NCBI GenBank assembly: GCA_018417955.1
Contig: JACTVC010000025.1
Coordinates: 620,001-684,000 of the forward strand
Direction of reading: 5' to 3'
Length of the DNA: 64,000 bases
Source of the DNA: Laccaria trichodermophora
Taxonomy: Eukaryota; Basidiomycota; Agaricomycetes; Agaricales; Hydnangiaceae
The notes beneath the pieces are model-generated. The model made no database searches. It was not told the DNA's origin and saw only the letters and a list, made by a program, of their open reading frames with translations. Positions 36,190 through 48,225 of the stretch are shown piece by piece. A program made the position numbers and the translations under genes. Numbering within the stretch: position 1 is the stretch's first letter; each line of letters begins with the position of its first letter.

Positions 36190-36730
36190 CTGATGGATTC
36201 AGGAGTAGATGCTCATTGAGCCTTCAGTTTGCCGCACAATGCCAAATGTGTGGTAACGAGCTGCTTCCTAGTTGTTGGTGGGCCCTCGTTTGGCAGGAAC
36301 TCAATAGACAGCTTCTTGTGGATGTATTAAGGGACGTAAATGCCTATTGTGCCTTGAGTCAGATATATCTCCCAGGATGAAGACAACACTCACCAAGCTG
36401 ATGCCAAATTTCCCGTGCTCTACTGTCATGTGCAACACAGGGGTGCTGAGTCATAGTTTGTGAGAAAGCTCTGCACGAATTCACACTAGAGTTGACTGTA
36501 TGATGAACAGAATAAACAAGGTGTCAAGGAACCTGTCCTTGAGAACATTAGCAAGTTGTACCAGCGTTTCATGCCGATCGCGTTCGTTGATTGCAGCTGA
36601 GAAGAAGGTTCACTGCACAATAATGGTGTCCGCGAGCGTCCAAGGTGAGCAACTGTCACATCGCTATGACTCTCCGATGTAGGCCTGCAGTCGGCGTCAT
36701 TGTTCCCTGTTGCTCCAGCACCCTTGACTA
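36190..36730. repeat. Diverged duplication, copy 2
   Basis: Partner of 32941-33460 (see that entry). Shared blocks include GCTTCCTAGTTGTTGGTGGG at 36265-36284, also found near 33103-33122, plus GTGTCAAGGAA and the GACTGTATGATGAACAG region. Confidence 0.6.
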
Positions 36731-37638
36731 GCTTGGGGGAGAAAAGAGGCAATTGCGGGATATGGGTGTTGTGCGCAAGTCCACACACAAGCCAGCCTAG
36801 CCAAAAAATGTAGTACTAACTCATAATTATGAGAATAAAACAATTTTGCTATGGTGAGAAATAAAGAGACAAAGGCATTGTTGACTTGAGGTAAACTTAG
36901 ATTTTTCTATGGAGAGAAATAAGGAGACAGGTATCGTTAACTTAAGGTAAACTTAGATAAGAGTTCTAACTCCATGCTCACATGCAGTGTTTCATCATAA
37001 AGAGCTGAATGGCTGGCAAGTGAAGTGTTGGGATGTTCAATTGATATGGACACCAACTTGACCAATTTATTTACATGGATGAAAAAGCTAGTGTCCATCT
37101 GGAACAAATTTCATTGAGGAAATCAACTGACAACATATCTTAATAAGTCTTATAATTATCATGTAGGACTGGAAAGCATTTCAAAGTGTTGAATGGAGGG
37201 CCCATTAAGCCAATTGAGCATGGGACTCCTAGCTTCTAGAGATCTATCTGCCTAGACACATAATCAGAACATCTATAGGACTTCCAGAATTACCTCAAGA
37301 TCTAACATGGGAGTCCCAAGGATATTATGGTTGGATTCCCACAAGCCTCTCTGGGACTCCCATAGAGGAAGTTGAACATCTGTAGGACTTCCATATCTAA
37401 CATGGGAGTCCCAAGGATATTATGGTTGGATTCCCACAAGCCTCCCTGGGACTCCCATAGAGGAAGTTCAACATCTGTAGGACTTCCAGAATTACCTCAA
37501 GATCCCCTTTATCGAAGAAGATGCCTCTGGTTCTGATTATGAGGAAACCATAAGACATCAAGAACATCCACAGTGTTGTGATTCTACCCCCACAATGGAG
37601 GAACAGGATGAAGGGATGACAGAGAATCTGTTGCTGAG
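36731..37638. repeat. Noncoding region with GGGAGTCCC palindromes
   Basis: 36840-36960 holds a short direct repeat (GAGAAATAARGAGACA...GGTAAACTTAGAT). 37280-37500 holds two near-identical ~110-bp units containing AACATGGGAGTCCCAAGGAT and CTGGGACTCCCATAGAGG, mutually inverted GGGAGTCCC/GGGACTCCC sequences. Similar GGAGTCCC motifs border the TIR element at 60.2 kb. It may be part of a TIR element. Confidence 0.5.
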
Positions 37639-40600
37639 GTGAACTTGTCTCCTCAACGCTTCACAGCTGCCCAAAAGAATAAGGGTCATGCTTGTGTCAA
37701 TGTTGACGACGACTCTTCTGGTGTGGAGGACGAGGGCGACCACAACAGGGAGGATGAGGATGAGGAACTAAATGGGGAATCTTCGGCAGTTGAGCTGTCA
37801 GAGAAATTCATTGACAAAAAAGCTAAGGATGCCACTGACGTGACACACCTCCTTCAGATGGTACTCCCACATGAATCTACACCGGATGAGGATTTAGATT
37901 GTGAAAGCCAACATTCTGGTGGTGAACATATGTGAAGTGTTCACTCTGAACTTCTTGCATAGCTGAAGCCAAGAGGGAAGGAGGAGGCAAGAATGGGCAG
38001 ATCTGGGATCAACACCCATGAGTGAGCAATGAGCAGTTACAAGATACTCAGCTGGCCCAACATGATTATGCATACTGTAGGAAGTACAGATATACAAAGC
38101 ACTACATGTAGTGCAAGAGGATGGCAAGACTGCTAGCAAGATGGTGGTTCAAGACAAAAGATCAATCTATTATGTAAGATATCCAAATCTAGCTATATAC
38201 CACTGTTTGACTATGGCCTCTGGGCATTCCCTTCCAATCCTATATCACAACATATCCCCAAGGCCCCAAAGGAGAATTTGAATGGATCACATTCAGATGC
38301 CAATGGCGTGTTTGAGTTGGTGGATGAGGATGAAGTTGACGATGAACCAGAAGCCACCCAGCTGCGAAAGAGGCCGCGTTCACCACTCATCAAGAGTATC
38401 TTGACAAGCTCGAAGCCTTGGCTTCTGAGTATGACAAACCTCTGAAACTTTTCCTGCAACTTGTTGCTCAGGATGTCAAGTCAAGTCACCGTTGAAATCC
38501 TTGGTCGGCCTTTCAGCATTGGTATTCTCGACATGGCAATGTCAAGAAAACAAAAGATGGTGTGTACCTCCAATGCCATGTTACCAACTGCTAATTAAAA
38601 ACATCTAGTTTCTGCCCAAGCATGGACAAAGTTTGTCGCCAAACTTTATCATCAGGAACTCAAGACTTTGGGAGCAAACCCTTCTCAAGAAGATGTTCAT
38701 GAACATTTCAAAGAACAAATTGATTATTATTGCAGCATCATAGGGGCATTCTTGGAATCGAAACGAGATGATGGGAAGTTCCCACAAGTTGTGAAGAAAG
38801 TGGTCATGCCATTTGTCAAATTGGTATGTTGTTACATTGTCAGTACCCTATTCCATCATGCTAACACATGTTGAAGGCCACTTGAGCATATGAGGAGACA
38901 GGGATTACAGTCTTTGGATTTGCTGTCGATGTCAACACCAATTCAACCTCAAGCTTGGCTTGGGGCGGCAGCTGTGAGCATGAGAAACTCCATGAACACT
39001 ACAAGTCCTCCATCAAGACTCAGCTGAGAGATTACAAGGGGATGTTCAAGATGGCAGAGATGGACCAGCGATTGACAGCTGCAAGCGGTGCATTGATTCA
39101 CTGCAAACCAAGGTTGAATGAAAATAAGCATGATTGCCTTATGCGAGTCCTTGGAGAATTTCTACAAAGTGATCTCAGTAAGTTTGCCTATTGTCTCTTC
39201 TTGCACTCTTTAGTAACATTTTCTAGTTGAGATCTTCAGTGCCTGGAACAAGGAAGGCAGTAACATGAAGAAGGTCATGATGAACTGGTCTTGGATGGAC
39301 TTCATGTACAGGAACAAGGTCACCATCCTTGGTTGGGGGCTGATGGATGACTACCCTCACAAAGGATTTTCTTTGAAGGGAAAGGGAAAGGGGGAGGCTT
39401 TTTTTCAAAGAATTGTCCAGACATGCATCAATGAGTACAAACAGAAGCGCAGTAGCCTCATGGTGAACAATGAAGAACTTGATGATTCAGTTATCTCACT
39501 GTATGTTCGCATTGTCCCATGGACGTCAGGTGAGTCTCAGCCAACTGCCTTTGCAATCTGTCTTGTTGATTATACATTATCAGAGCAATGAAAGCTTCAT
39601 GTGGTCAAACAGCAAGACATCCCCCTTGTGGTAGATGTTGCAGGAAAGGTTTTATCCACCATCTTCAACTTGAAGGTGTGGGTGAAGGCAGTCGAAGTCA
39701 CCAACCATAAAAAGTCATGCCAGAAGTCAGCGCAACCACAAAGTGATGATAAAGAAGACTTCAAAATGCACATTGAGATACCTCCATGTCATCCACCTCC
39801 CCGCCCAAACACTTCACGAGAGGATCCCGATGCTGTTCCCCCTCACTTGCAATTTTCACCAGAGCCTCAATCTTGTCGTCCACCTCCCTGCCCAAACACT
39901 TTATGAGAGGGTTCCAATGCAGTTCCCCCTCATTTGTGATTTTCACCAGAACCTGAAGATCATGACCAGACTTATAATCAGCAGGCTCCAAGCAACTTTG
40001 ACACATGCCCCCCTCACTCCAGATATAGAATAGATATGCAAGATCATGATCAGGACACTTACAATTGAACACCTAACAATGCCAGTGCATGTCCTCCCCA
40101 CTCTCAATCTACTATGGATTCTATCAATTGTGGTCATGATTATCCTCGACAAGCACTCAACAACTCTGATACAAATCCCCCTTACTCTCGATCTATGGCA
40201 GATTCTATTGATTGTGGTCCTGCTGACAACTTTGACAGACATCCCCCTCACTCTCAGTCCTCTTGCGATTATGAACAAACTCAGTAGCGATTTCCAGTTG
40301 GCCTTCAGCCAATCAAGTCTCATCGAGATATCATCTACAATGACCATCCAAACTATAACTGAAACATCTATCATGGTGATGAAGGTGACAACTACTGGTT
40401 CACCCGTGATTTCACTCCTGCCCCCAATCAAAGTCGCTATTACAAAATTGACTCTGACTTATGAGGGGGTGGCCAAGAGCCATACAAACCTCCAACACAT
40501 GATCATCACCTTGCAAGGAACAAGAACAACTATCCATCGCATGACCACTGCTCAGCAGACTTTACATTGCCATCACCTCCTGGAAGATGACCAAGGCCTC

Positions 40601-40800
40601 TCAAAGCAGCCATACAACAAAGAGGATGTGGGACAGCTCAATATTGGCCCTTCCAAACTGCAGCCGCCTCAGAAAAAGCAGAAGATTTTGGAACTGGAGG
40701 AAGAGACACACAAGGTTGTTGTGCATCCTACATGACGAATTCCATCCAGAAGCCATGCAACTGCTCCAGAGAATGGTAGACCTGGCTCTTTGAAGGATTC
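37639..40800 (+). pseudogene. Decayed hypothetical gene region
   Basis: A succession of plus-strand open pieces that look like one broken multi-exon gene: an acidic segment (37639-37935), HQELKTLGANPSQEDVHEHF (about 38630-38820), a piece with EHEKLHEHYKSSIKTQLRDY (38955-39180), WNKEGSNMKKVMMNWSWMDF...GKGKGEAFFQ (39240-39591), then Pro/His/Asp-rich tandem repeats (39760-40720) with many stops. Splice-like GTAAGT...TTCTAG joins 39180 to about 39226. I recognise no domain. Stops in the repeat region fall where a sister unit has CGA or CAA, which points to decay by C-to-T change. Confidence 0.45.
39780..39955 (+). repeat. Paired tandem repeat showing transition-only decay
   Basis: Two adjacent ~80-bp units start at CACCTCCCCGCCC (39792) and CACCTCCCTGCCC (39881). 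Aligned differences are overwhelmingly C/T and G/A. Unit 1 has ACTTCACGAGAG where unit 2 has ACTTTATGAGAG, creating a stop. Confidence 0.7.
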
Positions 40801-41124
40801 AATTCAGGGTCATCCTCCAATTGGAAGGTGTTAAAAATTGCACATGACTATAGTATTTGAACTTGCCCCTCAGTGTTACTTATGATTTTTATCTGAACTT
40901 GTCCTTTGCTATTACTTATATGACCATTATGTATATGCCTTATGTATATGCCTTATGTTTCTGCTTTTAAATTTGTATGTTATTGCATTAAGATCACCTG
41001 ACTTAGGTTTTCTATGCAACTTGAAGTTGTACTTCTGTTTCCATGTAACTTGAAGTGGTACTTCAGTTTCTGTGTAACTTGAAGTGGTACTTATCCATGT
41101 AACTTGCAGTTGTCCATGACTGGC
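40800..41124. repeat. AACTTGAAGT short tandem repeats before the 3' LTR
   Basis: Three to four units of about 30-35 bp (TGTAACTTGAAGTGGTACTT) at 41010-41112. 41120-41124 is CTGGC, the target-site copy bordering the Gypsy LTR. The unit-2 open frame on the minus strand that enters the LTR is spurious. Confidence 0.6.
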
Positions 41125-41416
41125 TGTAACAGGTGAGCTGTGAGCTAGCTGTAGCGGGGTTGTCAAGACGACGACAGTGAGCTGGCGAATGTATGTGTAA
41201 CTCCTGTTACTATGGTGTGAAGACCGATTCAAAGACTCGGTCCTGAGCTTCGTTCACTTAGTGGAGACCATTGACGCTTCGGATATCCATTGCACGGTCT
41301 CTGCTCTCTTTCAGGAAATCCTTGAAAGAGTTGTGAACACTATGGATCGAGCTGAATACCTATAACAAAGTATTCAGTGACCTCCCAAACTCAAGTCACT
41401 TACTTATACTCTTAGG
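41125..41416 (-). repeat. Gypsy 3' LTR, outer 292 bp only
   Basis: Identical to 59220-59511 except for six transitions. It begins TGTAACAGG (terminal inverted repeat of the LTR) and is preceded by CTGGC, the same 5 bp that follows the other LTR at 59780-59784. It stops abruptly at ACTCTTAGG, where the fold-back fragment starts. The remaining ~268 bp of this LTR is not found nearby. Confidence 0.88.
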
Positions 41417-43183
41417 TACTAGTAGCTGCATTCTACATTGATGCATTTATGGCAGCTGCCGTGGCAAAACTTGATCAGCTACCGTGAATGAATGAAATGC
41501 ATTTTCATTCAATACGGCACCTGTTTCATTCAAGATAATTCATTCTGTTTCATTCATTCCTGGCGATGATTTCATTCATTCCTGGCAATGATTTCATTCA
41601 TTTCATTTCATTCTTTCATGGCACCTGTTTCATTCAAGATAATTCATTCTGTTTCATTCATTCCTGGCAATGATTTCATTCATTTCATTTCATTCTTTCA
41701 CGGCACCTGTTTCATTCCTTCCTGGCAATGATTTCATTCATTTCTGGCAATGATTTCATTCATTCACGGCAATGATTTCATTCATTCACGGCAACTACTT
41801 CATTTTTTATTTCATTCCACCACGGCAACTGTTTCACTCATTGCTTTACAGTGGTTGTGCTCACTGTTGGTGACGACGTCAGGCACTGTTTTCAGGGTCC
41901 AGGGCGCATTTCCAAATAAGGAAATATGCGCTTTTTCCAAATGAAAAATAGCAATAAAATAGGGTAAAAATCAGAAAAGAATGGGGGATGGTGCTCACTG
42001 TTAGTGATGACATCAGGGTCTGTTTTCAGGGTCCAGGGCACATTGACAAATATGGTAGAATAGCTGGAAAATAGCCAAAAAATCAGAAAAAAATGGAGGA
42101 TGGTGCTCACTGTTGGTGATGACATTGGGGTTGTTTTCAGGGACCAGGGTGCATTGCCAAATATGGTAATATATCCAAAAATAGCCAAAAAATCAGGAAA
42201 AAAATGGCAGGGTGGTGCTCACTATTGGTGATGACATTGGGGTTGTTTTCAGGGTCCGGAGTACATTTCCAAATATGGTAATATATCCAAAAATAGCCAG
42301 AAAATAGCAGAAAATAGCAGAAAATTTGGAAAAACATATGAATGGTATACAGAACATCAGGCACTGCCTTCAGGGTCCATCCCAAAAGGGAAATATGACC
42401 TGGTTTGACTAAAAGTGAAGAAAAGCAAGATGAGAATGATTTTACCTATCAGGGTCCATGTAATGGGATGTTGGGATGATGGTCACATGACCAATTACCA
42501 AAAATGGTCAAAAATGAAAGTTGTAGCCCTACACTGTAGCTTCCTGAATCTGTTTGAATTATGTTCTGAAGTGCTCCCATTGTGGAGATATGAGGTTAAG
42601 GAATTTCAAAAGCATCGCGTTTTTTTTTGTTTTTTGTGTTTTTCTCCATAAAAACAAAACCAAATAACATGATTTCAGTATATTTAGAAAGCTAAAAGAA
42701 AGGGCTACAATTATTGTATTGTGGGAAAAATGACCAAAAAAGGAAGGTGCATGCCCTACAGATGCAGACTACCAAGTTTACTGATAGACTACAAAAAAGT
42801 CGGACTTAGACTACATAGTTTACTGATTGATACATACAAAAGACTACAGAAGTTTATAGACTACCAAGTTTACTGATATACTATAAAAGTCAGACCCAGA
42901 CTACAAAAGCTTGGACTTAGACTACAAAGTTTGTAGTGTGCGCTTTTTCATTAGAAAAGTTTGTATTGTCTGCTTTTTGAGACTACAAAAGTTTGTAGTA
43001 TCTGCTTTTTGAGACTACAAAAGTTTGTAGTGTGCGCTTTTTCATTAGAAAAGTTTGTAGTATCCACTTTTTGTCATTACAAAAATTTGTAGTGTGTGCT
43101 ATTTCATTAGAAAAGTTTGTATTGTCTGCTATTTGAGACTACAAAAGTTTGTAGTGTGCACTTTTTATTAGAAAAGTTTGTGA
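41417..43183 (+). mobile_element. Half of a fold-back element (left arm only)
   Basis: It begins with TACTAGTAGCTGCATTC, a diverged form of the ACTAGTGGCTACCAC tip. Then come TTTCATTCATTCCTGGCAATGA arrays (41480-41830), a GTTTTCAGGGTCCAGGGYRCATT repeat with ~115-bp period (41870-42320), the conserved block 42440-42760 (AATGGTCAAAAATGAAAGTTGTAGCCC...AAAGAAAGGGCTACAATTATTG) and a TTTGTAGT array (42770-43183). Block order matches the left arm of the 44.1-48.3 kb palindrome, but no right arm follows. It interrupts the Gypsy 3' LTR on its left and abuts a truncated gene on its right. Confidence 0.75.
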
Positions 43184-44239
43184 CATCCTTCAAATGTTCC
43201 TCTTGAAATCCGGCTTCGTAAGTCCGCTTCGTGAGCTCCAAGAGTTCTGGCACAATCGCTGGTTTGAAGAGCCAAAGGTCGCCCAGCTTAGTCGCCATGA
43301 TGAATTTCGTATTCCGAGCTAACATGAGTTCTAACAGTTGACGCACACTCAAAGTGTGGGGGCTACAGACTGCCCAGTAGCGTGTGCAGGTAAGCGTTCT
43401 GCTGTCTGGGAAGAGGAGGAAGCTCTCCTCAAGGAATGTCAAGTCCCAGCTGAGGTCCAGAGGCGTGACCCACTCCATGTCATTGTGAGTAATGACAGTG
43501 CAGCACTCATGAAGTCGTGTTATGGCTTTCTGTTGAGATGAGACAACGTCCAGTGGGGAAGCCTCTCTACATCAAGGTTGCACTCGTTGACAGGGTGATG
43601 CCGAGCAATCTCAACTGTGCATAACAGAAGACAGCCTTGAAGAAGGACGAGGATTCCAGATGCTTCGACTTCCTGCCTCCGAAGACGAGGATGCAGAAAG
43701 CTCACGATCGTCTGTCATTTGCTGTAACCAGTGCCTAAAGGAAAAATCTGTGACATTCCAGGGCTTCCTCCTCAAATTCCCGCTGCCGCGTGAACTGACT
43801 GAGGAGTGAGGTGAGCACTGAGGAAGGCCTTCGTGATCATAACGGGAGTTGCCAATGGGGGCGTGATTGTATTTGTGAAGCTCTCTAATCTCCCTTGTTT
43901 CTCGAATGACGCTGTATGGGTCCATGCCCTCCATGAAGTCCACTGAAGGAGGCTGCACCGCTGAGAAGTTATTCAGGGGTTCCCAGCAGCGGAACAACAC
44001 AACATTTGCCTCATCCTCGTTGGTGACCGACGATGCGAAAAGGAGGTAGTAGTGCCGTGCCACGTGTAATGGAATTTGCCGTCGTAGCCATCCCTGGAAA
44101 TCGATGATGTACACTAGTGGCTACCACTTTATTTCTATAACCTAGACCCAAGCCTAGAGGGTCATTTCTATAACTTAGACATAAGCCTAGAGGCCATATC
44201 TATAATGCTTAGGATTTTTTGAAAGGCATTTCAAATGTA

Positions 44240-45165
44240 GGCCTGGGTATTTCATAGTGAATTTTCCATAGATACCCAGCGCATTTTCTGTGAAATTTCA
44301 AATGCAGCCCTGGATATTTCATTGCGATTTTTCAATAGATACCCTGGGTATTTCATTGGGAAATTTTCAAATGTCACCCTTGGTGTTTCATTGTGATTTT
44401 TCAATGGATACCTGGCGCATTTCATTGTGATTTTTCAATAGATACCCTGGGTATTTCATTGCAAAATTTCAAATGTAGCCCTGGGCATTTCATTGCGATT
44501 TTTCAAATGTATCCCTGGATATTTCATTGCAAAATTTCAATGGATACCTGGCGCATTTCATTGTGATTTTTCAATAGATACCCTGGGTATTTCATTGCAA
44601 AATTTCAAATGTAGCCCTGGGCATTTCATTGCAATTTTTCAAATGTATCCCTGGATATTTCATTGCAATTTTTCAATAGATACCCTGGGTATTTCATTGC
44701 AATTTTTCAATAGATACCCTTGATATTTCATTGCAATTCTTCAATAGATACCCTGGGCATTTCATTGCGATTTTTCAAATGTATCCCTGGGTATTTCATT
44801 GCAAAATTTCAATGGATACCTGGCGCATTTCATTGCGATTTTTCAATAGATACCCTAGGTATTTCATTGCGATTTTTCAAATGGAGCCCTGGGCATTTCA
44901 TTGCGGTTTTTCAATAGATACCCTTGGTATTTCATTGCGATTTTTCAAATGTATCCCTGGGTATTTCATTGCGATTTTTCAATAGATACCCTGGGCATTT
45001 CATTGTGGTTTTTCAATAGACACCCTGGGCATTTCATTGCGAAATTTCAAATGTATCCCTGGGTATTTCATTTCGATTTTTGAAATGGAGCCCTGGGCAT
45101 TTCATTGCAGTTTTTCAAATGTATCCCTGGATATTTCATTGCAATTTTTCAAATGTATCCCACAT
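44240..45165 (+). repeat. Subterminal array, left arm
   Basis: Units of about 37-39 bp: GGTATTTCATTGCGATTTTTCAATAGATACCCTG, with alternates AAATGTATCCCTGG and AATGGATACCTGGCGCA. The position written GCGA also appears as GTGA and GCAA, the two products of CpG decay. Open frames (ISLRFFKC...) are spurious. Confidence 0.9.
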
Positions 45166-47329
45166 GTCAGGGTCCATGCAATGGGCTTCCCTGGAGGGTG
45201 GTCACATGATGAATTACCAAAAATGGTCAAAAATGAAAGTTGTAGCCCTACACTGTAGCTTCCCGAATCTGTTTGAATTATGTTCTGAAGTGCTCCCATT
45301 GTGGAGATATGAGGTAAAGGAATTTCAAAAGTGTTGCGTTTTTTTTTTTTTTTTGTGTTTTTCTCTATGAAAACAAAACCAAATAACATGATTTCAGTAT
45401 ATTCAGAAAGCTAAAAGAAAGGGCTACAATTATTGTATCGTGGGAAAAATGACCAAAAAAGGAAGGTGCATCCCCTACTATAAGAATCAGATATAGATTT
45501 ACTGGTAGACTACAAAAAAGTCGGACTTAGACTACACAGTTTACTGATACACTATAAAAGACTACAAAAGTTGAACTTCGACTACAAAGTTTACTAATAC
45601 ACTACAAAAGCGTGGACTTAGACTACAAAGTTAGGGTTAGAGTCAAAAGGTTATCTTGACTACAAAGTTTGTAGTGTGCGCTTTTTCATTAAAAAAGTTT
45701 GTAGTGTCTGCTTTTTGAGACTACAAAAGTTGTAGTGTTGCGCTTTTTCATTATAAAAGTTTGTAGTGTCCGCTTTTTGAGACTACAAAAGTTTGTAGTG
45801 TTGCGCTTTTTTATTAGAAAAGTTTGTAATGTCCGCTTTTTTAGACTACAAAAGTTTGTAGTTGACATGTAGTTTATGGTGTCCTTGGCCCTATCAATGT
45901 TATGGGGATGAGGTTGAAGGATTGCCATCATATTGCCAGTGCTGCAGCATTAGTATTTGACATCATGCACAAGTTGTCTTTCACATTAGGAAAGGCCATT
46001 CTATGTCTTTCATATTGATACCTCCTGTCCTATCTTAAAACATAATTATAAGTTCATGTGGGGATATGGCTGAAGGATTGACATGACATGACCAGTTTTT
46101 GACATCATGACCAAGTTTGGCTTTCACACTGTCTGCTTTCACATTGATAGCTACTAGCCTGTCCCAAACATAGTCAACTTTGATACAGGTCTTTGAGGGC
46201 TGTAGGATGATGGGCTGATTCATCCTTTGAGGTGTCTTTAAGACAGGTCATGTTGTAAGTTGACCATGTATTGAGTAAATATCAACATGAATAGCCTTCT
46301 CTAGCTTGAAAGCCAACTTGGGCATGATGTGAGGAACTGATGATGTGGCAATAGCAATATGTAATGTCATGTCAATCCTTCAGCCATATCCCCATATGAG
46401 CTTACAATTATGTCTTGAGATAGGACAGGAAGTATCAATATGAAAGACATAGAATGGCCTTTCCTAATGTGAAAGACAATTTGTGCATGATGTCAAATAC
46501 TAATGCTGCAGCACTGGCAATATGATGGTAATCCTTCAACCTCATCCCCATAACATAGATAGGGCCAAGGACACCATAAACTACATGTCAACTACAAACT
46601 TTTCCAAATGAAAAAGCAGACACTACAAACTTTTCTAATAAAAAAGTGCAACACTACAAACTTTTGTAGTCTAAAAAAGCGCACACTACAAACTTTTGTA
46701 GTCTCAAAAAGCGGACACTACAAACTTTTATAATGAAAAAGTGCAACACTACAACTTTTGTAGTCTCAAAAAGCAGACACTACAAACTTTTTTAATGAAA
46801 AAGCGCACACTACAAACTTTGTAGTCAAGATAACCTTTTGACTCTAACCCTAACTTTGTAGTCTAAGTCCACGCTTTTGTAGTGTATTAGTAAACTTTGT
46901 AGTCGAAGTTCAACTTTTGTAGTCTTTTATAGTGTATCAGTAAACTGTGTAGTCTAAGTCCGACTTTTTTGTAGTCTACCAGTAAATCTATATCTGATTC
47001 TTATAGTAGGGGATGCACCTTCCTTTTTTGGTCATTTTTCCCACGATACAATAATTGTAGCCCTTTCTTTTAGCTTTCTGAATATACTGAAATCATGTTA
47101 TTTGGTTTTGTTTTCATAGAGAAAAACACAAAAAAAAAAAAAAAACGCAACACTTTTGAAATTCCTTTACCTCATATCTCCACAATGGGAGCACTTCAGA
47201 ACATAATTCAAACAGATTCGGGAAGCTACAGTGTAGGGCTACAACTTTCATTTTTGACCATTTTTGGTAATTCATCATGTGACCACCCTCCAGGGAAGCC
47301 CATTGCATGGACCCTGACATGTGGGATAC

Positions 47330-48225
47330 ATTTGAAAAATTGCAATGAAATATCCAGGGATACATTTGAAAAACTGCAATGAAATGCCCAGGGTGTCTAT
47401 TGAAAAACCACAATGAAATGCCCAGGGTATCTATTGAAAAATCGCAATGAAATACCCAGGGATACATTTGAAAAATCGCAATGAAATACCAAGGGTATCT
47501 ATTGAAAAACCGCAATGAAATGCCCAGGGCTCCATTTGAAAAATCGCAATGAAATACCTAGGGTATCTATTGAAAAATCGCAATGAAATGCGCCAGGTAT
47601 CCATTGAAATTTTGCAATGAAATACCCAGGGATACATTTGAAAAATCGCAATGAAATGCCCAGGGTATCTATTGAAGAATTGCAATGAAATATCAAGGGT
47701 ATCTATTGAAAAATTGCAATGAAATATCCAGGGATACATTTGAAAAATTGCAATGAAATGCCCAGGGCTACATTTGAAAAATTGCAATGAAATACCCAGG
47801 GTATCTATTGAAAAATCACAATGAAATGCCCAGGGCTACATTTGAAAAATTGCAATGAAATACCCAGGGTATCTATTGAAAAATCACAATGAAATGCGCC
47901 AGGTATCCATTGAAATTTTGCAATGAAATATCCAGGGATACATTTGAAAAATCGCAATGAAATGCCCAGGGCTACATTTGAAATTTTGCAATGAAATACC
48001 CAGGGTATCTATTGAAAAATCACAATGAAATGCGCCAGGTATCCATTGAAAAATCACAATGAAACACCAAGGGTGACATTTGAAAATTTCCCAATGAAAT
48101 ACCCAGGGTATCTATTGAAAAATCACAATGAAATATCCAGGGCTGCATTTGAAATTTCACAGAAAATGCGCTGGGTATCTATGGAAAATTCACTATGAAA
48201 TACCCAGGCCTACATTTGAAATGCC
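47330..48225 (-). repeat. Subterminal array, right arm
   Basis: Inverse of the left-arm array (CAGGGTATCTATTGAAAAATCGCAATGAAATACC). It has the same unit alternation with slightly different copy number. Variant bases again sit at the CG of CGCAATG (CACAATG, TGCAATG). Confidence 0.9.

Noticed and set aside
40927..41232. Minus-strand coding sequence across the 3' LTR
   Set aside because: The first part is LTR sequence and the rest is flanking short tandem repeats; no gag similarity follows.
44493..45258. Repetitive open frames (FHCDFSIDTLGISL...)
   Set aside because: They arise from the subterminal array of the palindromic element and are duplicated in the opposite arm.
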